Part shown: positions 55,701-61,700 of the stretch, piece after piece
How positions within the stretch are numbered: position 1 is the stretch's first letter
Layout of the letters: each line of letters begins with the position of its first letter
Origin: Cervus elaphus
Taxonomy: Eukaryota > Chordata > Mammalia > Artiodactyla > Cervidae
Reading direction: 5' to 3'
DNA length: 64,000 nucleotides
Assembly: GCF_910594005.1 (NCBI RefSeq)
Contig: NC_057819.1
Coordinates: 123,911,669-123,975,668, forward strand
Notes under the pieces: generated by a model
The model's database searches: none
Told to the model about the DNA's origin: nothing
The model's input: the letters and a program-made list of their open reading frames with translations, nothing else
Position numbers and translations under genes: made by a program

Positions 55701-58700
55701 CAAAACCACTAACTTTATTTGGATTTCACCACTTTTGCCCACAATCATTCTTTCGCCCTCCAGGGTATAACCTAGGACATCACCTGGGTCCTGTCTGCTT
55801 GTGAAATGTCACCACTTGGTTTCAAGTACTTTTACTTTATGGTAATACAAGGTGTTTCAGGCTGGCCGTGCACTTCTTCGGCCCCATCTTTAGAATCTGC
55901 TGTTCTTTGCAGAAGCACATGGATTTTTCTGTTTTGTTTTTTAGGGAGAATGTCATTTAGAATTCATGGCTGGGTGTGCTCACAGACCTGGGTGTCACCA
56001 TCTCTAGGCCCTTTCAGTGGATGGAGCTAGGAAATGTTGCTTTTAAAATCATAAGTTCACACTACACCTCTAGCTCTTTTCAAACCATAGACCTCCTTTC
56101 CCCTCCCCTAATCCATATGTTCCCTCCTCCAATGAGAAAGAACCCAAGCTTCCAACAGCAGCAGCCCTTGCGTCCCTCTGCCCAGCCTTACAGTACACAC
56201 AACATAGCTTCAGACTTGCTACATTCCACTGCCAACCACAAAACTTCCAAATCAAGTTCAAGACTTATGTGTTTTCTCTGTTTTGACCTTAGACTCTGTC
56301 CCTGTGAGGGTGAGTGGTCAGAGTTCTGGGCTCTGAAGTGAAGTGTTAGTTGCTTAGTCGTGTCCAACCCTATACGACCCCATGGACTGTAGCCCACCAG
56401 GCTCCTCTGTCTATGGAATTCTCCAGGCAAAAATACTGGAGTGGTTGCCATTCCTTTCTCCAGGGGATCTTCCCAACCAAGAGATCAAATCAGGTCTCCT
56501 ACATTGCAGGCAGATTCTTTACCATCTGAGCCAGAATACTGATGTTCTGGGCTCTGGGTGTTCGGATCAATGATCTTCTCCCCTTGGTGTGGACAGATAA
56601 TATGTCTGAATAAGGCTGAGATGTAGTGAGAGTTATCTGTTTTTGTTCATGCACAGTTTCAGGGATGTGATTTTATGATGATCTCGTTAAAGTATCCCTG
56701 GAATACCACAGCCTAAGTCAGAGGGCCACTTACTCGGTTTGTTCGCGGCACTTTCTAGAACTTTGTCCTGGAGGCAATAGTCTTTAGACCCTTCCTCCTC
56801 CTCCTCCCCAGCATAAGATTCTGTCCATATCTCAGTTTCTGGAAGCCCTCCCTGTCTCCCAACCTTTTGGGTCTGATCTCTAATTTCCTCAAGTTCAGAT
56901 GCCGCTCGGCCCAGTTTCCCTTTCATGGAAGCCTTGCTCTCGTCTTATTTTCTACTGTCAACATCATAACCTGACCCATAACCTCAGCACAGCATCAGAC
57001 ATGAATACCCTTCCCCACCGGCCACCATGTCCCAACAAGCTCTGTCCCCCCATCCCGCCGCCTCACCACTGATGTGGGGACCACAGTCTACCCGCCAGGG
57101 AGTCCATGCCCTCAGTCCCCTCAGCTGTTAGGGGAGCAGCTGTCCATTCTGCAGAGGAGACCCCAGTGTCCCCTGTACTGGACTGGCTTACCTCAATCTC
57201 CTCTCTGTAAGTGAAGGTGACAGGTGAACCAGTCTGGAACATGCTCTTTTTAAAAATTTTCTGAAGCCAAGATTTTGTAGCAGCGAGGGTCCCCTGGAAG
57301 ACCGTTTTTACTGAATTCTTTTCAGTTTCATTTCCCGGCCCTCCTGCTGAATCCTGTCACCGCAAGAGAGAGACAGAGTTGAATCGACCCCACATGGCAG
57401 ACCCAAAGGATCATCCAGATACTTCTCCACCCGCCTCTGCGGCTGACGCCACCTATGCACACGGCAGAGCCTGCATATTCACAGCACTTTCATTTCCCCG
57501 GCATTTCAGCTTCACTCTGGGTGGACAGCATGGGGGTCCAGGTAGGAGAAGCAGTGGCATGGACGCGCCCTCAAGTGACCCCAGGTAACTGTAACAGAGG
57601 CAATGCTGCCTCACCAACCAGTAACCTCCTGGTTTTTGAGCCGACAGACAAGGGAGAAGGGTGCACCACGGGCTCAGAGCTTCCAGCACCTCAGAAAGCC
57701 AAGCTCGTGTAAACCCTGTCCCCGAGTGACATGCTAGGGCCAGGAGGAAACCCAAATCCCTACCCTGGTGCTCTTTCCTTGCGGTTCTCCATTCATTCCC
57801 ACCCCCTGAAAAGCCCCTTTTCCCGGGGGTCAAGGGCTCTAGGGATGGGGATGCCTCTTTCCTGCTCTCCTTCCCTTTCTCATCAGAAGCATCTTTACCA
57901 CAAAGTGGATTCAGCCATCAGCCCACTTAGAAAGAGGCCTCTCCCAGTTCTGATGTGTATTCTCTTTTGCTTCAACCGAGTCCCACAGATTGTATAAGTG
58001 TCAAGGCCCCCCAAACTGGATCTCTGGTGTCACTCCCTCCTTCCGGAGACGGTTGGCCCAAGGGCTAGAGACATCATAGTGAGGGGACTGCCCAAGGAGC
58101 TGATCGCTAAGTGGGAGACCAGTACAATCAGTAAACAGGGCAAGTAACAAGATAGGAAAGGCACATAAAGGGTGCTCGGGACTTCCCTATAGCTCAGATA
58201 GTAAAGAATCTGCCTGCAAAGCAGAAGACCCAGGTTTGATCCCTGGGTCAGTAAGATCCCCTGGAGAAGGAAATGGCAACCCATTCCAGTATTCTTGCCT
58301 GGAGAATTTCATGGACAGAGTAGCCTAGTGGCTATAGTTCATGGAGTCACAAAGAGTCGGACACAACTAAGCAACTAACACACAAAGGGTGCTGTACCCA
58401 TTCTTGGGTGTGTGTGTGGAGGGACAGGTTCTCCCCTGAAAGATTCAGGGAGCTCTGGGCAGAGTGTGAGGGGTAGGCTGGGTTATGTGTGGGCAGGGGT
58501 ACAGCTATGCTGGGAGAATAGCACACAGGATATGGGTGGTATGGGTCAGCAACAGTTCTCAGCTGAAAATGGGACATGCTGGCCCAAAGTGAAAGTCACC
58601 AAATGAGCCAGCAACTTCTCGAATGATCCGGAAACTTTAGCAGGGTGTGCTAAACTTTAGCAGGATGTGCTAAACTTTAGAAGGGTGTGCATGCCATCTG

Positions 58701-61700
58701 CAGTCTGGCCTAGCCTAGACCCAGGCTCCATCTCCAGCCATGCTAGCCTACCTGCAGAGCAGCAGGATCCTCTCCTCCCTGACACGCACACGCTGCTCTC
58801 TCATTCTGTGGGAACGCCAGCCCCTCCAAAGGCCCCGTGTTCCCAGGGCACCTTATGGACATTCCAGTTTAGTATTAACCCACTGTGCTGCAATTATTTG
58901 CTCACTGGACTGCCCCCTCCTATGCATCCCTGCTGCCAGGCACCTCTTTTCTCCATCTGGTTGTGCCCTGCAACCAGCAGATGACGGGCTGTTAGTGAAC
59001 GACCCAAGCCTAAAAATCTTCTCTAGAACATTTCGCCTTGTCAAATGGTCAGTCTAAATAGGAAATCATCTACGACCTTCATGTGGAAGCTCAAACTCAA
59101 CCGGGTGAAGATCACACAACAATGGGAAAAAATGAGCTGTGGACACATGCAACTGCACAGATGGATCTCAGAGATGCGCTGAGCGATGAAAGCCAGACAC
59201 AAAAAAGGACAGAGTTCCAAGACAGGTAAAACTGACTTGTGATGGTACTAATCAGGAGAGTGCTTACCACTGGGAGGTGTGGAAGGAGGGGGCACAGAAC
59301 TCTGGATTGTTCCTACAGCTTGATTCGGGAGGTGGTGCTTGTGTGGAAAGGCTCTGAGGTGTGCACTGGGGTGTGTGGACCTTGCTACTGTATTTGAGTT
59401 TCAGTGAACAGGAAAAAGGCCCAAGTGGGAAAGATTAGGCATGAACATGCATTTGGGTGGGGAGATTCTTGGTGGGGAGATTCTTGGGTGGGGAGCCCTG
59501 GCCATTTGCTGGGCTCTTGAATTTACCCAGTCACAGCTGATACTCTACACTTGAACTTCTGCACTGCCTCCTTTCTCCATTCTTTCCTCTAACATAAGCC
59601 CTGGGAGCAAGCATGCAGACCCTGGCTCACCAAAATAGCCTCATGAGCAGAACAGAACCCGGCATCAGGTATGTACTGACACACCTGAAGGCGGAATCAG
59701 CCGTTCTGTCATCCCACAATCCTAGACTCAGCCTAGCTCCTTTTTGAATAGAGGATGCCTCAGGTTCCATAGCTCTGCTGGGTATGGCATTATGTGTACA
59801 TGTTCCACTTACCACTACAGGTTTAAGTATAATAATTCTGCAAACAATCTCAGCAGATAAGGCAGGCATCTCATAAAACGTGTGGGCTTTTGATATTCTG
59901 CAGGTAGTTTCGTGAAGTTTCAGGCACACAGTCAAGTAGGACTGTATCAAGGGCTCCTCAAGAATCCTAACCCACAAAGAGTTGAGAGAAATGAATGAAG
60001 TAATTTAGGAGGAATTCGAAAACAGTACCCATTATTCATGACAAGTTCCTTCCCTTTAAAACGCCTACAAGGAAGGCATGTACTTGATCCCATATAGGAT
60101 AACAACCAGAACATTTCCATTAATTTTGAACTTGTGACTAAGATAAAAAGAAAAAAAGTCTTTTTGGTTCACCTCCATGGTCTGAACTATTTTAACAAAA
60201 GCAAGTTAAATTATTTCCAAGTGTATTCCTTTATTTAAAAAAAATCTTAAGGATGGATATTACCAAAGATTCAAATACCATACAATTTTTTTTAAAAAAA
60301 AGAATCAGTAAGCTACAGGGAGGGGAAAAAGGAAAGAAATGCTAAAAGCATATGTCTTGTGCATGAAATTTCTTTCAGCTCTGAGTGGACCTGCTTATTG
60401 GCTGATACACGACCAGAGCTGAAAGGTAGGGAGCTGATCAGGAGGGTTTAGAAGGTGGCAAGAGACAGGAATTACTGGGGCGATTCTGTAATACACAGAA
60501 TTAGATGGGGTCCATGAAGTCCCAGGTGCTTGGTGTTAATGCAGATCTGACACTCCCATCTCCATCCTGAATACCCTAAGAATTCAGGTGAGGCGATCCT
60601 GGGCTCCGAGAATCTAAAAATTACCTTCTCTCCCACATGTACATGTCTATTGTTCTGCATTTTGTAACACCATGCCTTCAGAGTGTCAGAGCTACTTGCA
60701 GAAGCAAATAACTTCAGATAATTATGGAAACCTACTTTGGATTTTTTTTTCTTCAATTATTTTTATTAGTTGGAGGCTAATTACTTCACAACTACTTTGG
60801 ATTTTTATAGTCAACTTTCCTGACTTGCAAAAAAAATGTGAAGTTTAAATGTTGATGAGAAGCAAAATGTAAGCATGATTATGTAATATGATGGTGACCA
60901 CTGAAAAATAAATGACAAAATACAAAGGAAAAAAATGGAAATAAATCAAAACCTTATCAGCTTATTTATATGCTTTTCTCTTTTTAAAAAAGTAGGATGA
61001 TTACATTAATACCTTGAAAAAAGAAATGGAATATATATTAACTTATAGCCTTACATTAATGACAGCAAATATGGGAAAAGCCAATCATAAGGGATAACCT
61101 TATGCAAGAGAGACTGCATTTTACTTTTCTACTTACTTTTCCTGACAATTATCCAGAAGTTGCAGCAGCATTTTAAAAGTATTCTTAATACTCTAGAGTT
61201 GGGAATAAGAGAAAAAAAGGGGAAGATTCAGTCATGATGCCAACATCTTTGCTAAAAAAGAACCAAAAATCCAATATAATTGAAAAAGGAATTCATAGGG
61301 CCTGGACTCCATCTTAGGCCTGCTCATGGTGATCATGCTCGGCCACCACTCCAATGGACTCTGAACTCTGTGTTTAGTGCCTATGGAAACGGCAACAGAA
61401 GGATAAGACCCCCTCCGGACAGGGGAACCTTGAAGATCACATCCAGGTTACTCCTTACCTAAGAGAACACATACACTAATCACCCCTTCCTCCAGACAGG
61501 CCATAAATTTTCTGTACCTATTGGAGTGTAACCTCGGACTTATTAATTATTGGCTAATTGTTTAACTATCTAAGCACATGGCACATGGATGATGGGGTTA
61601 TTGGGATTGTATTTACCCTTCCTTTGTTTATGTAGGTCTCAAGGAATTTGGGGTGGTGGGTTCAGACATGTACACATGGGGTATAAAAGATTTTCACAAA

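Larger units (their letters stand above)
53644..57191 (-). other. RNF213: RNF213 intron e3-e4, largest intron here
   Basis: 3.5 kb with an L1 split by a BovB insertion (54340-55520) and a SINE (56335-56535). The rest, including an acidic open frame at 56687-56926, shows no splice-compatible coding sequence. Confidence 0.65.
57354..59812 (-). other. RNF213: RNF213 intron e2-e3
   Basis: 2.5 kb holding a SINE (58177-58381), a 20-bp tandem repeat (58633-58690) and an old L1 3' fragment (about 59095-59400). No exon seen. Confidence 0.65.

Noticed and set aside
56687..56926. Acidic minus-strand frame as an extra RNF213 exon
   Set aside because: It lies between e3 and e4, which join in phase and are adjacent in the human protein. 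No matching splice pair of compatible phase was found.
60472..60756. 94-codon minus-strand frame as a coding exon
   Set aside because: e1 and e2 join perfectly in phase without it, and its start falls in a repeat-derived tail.
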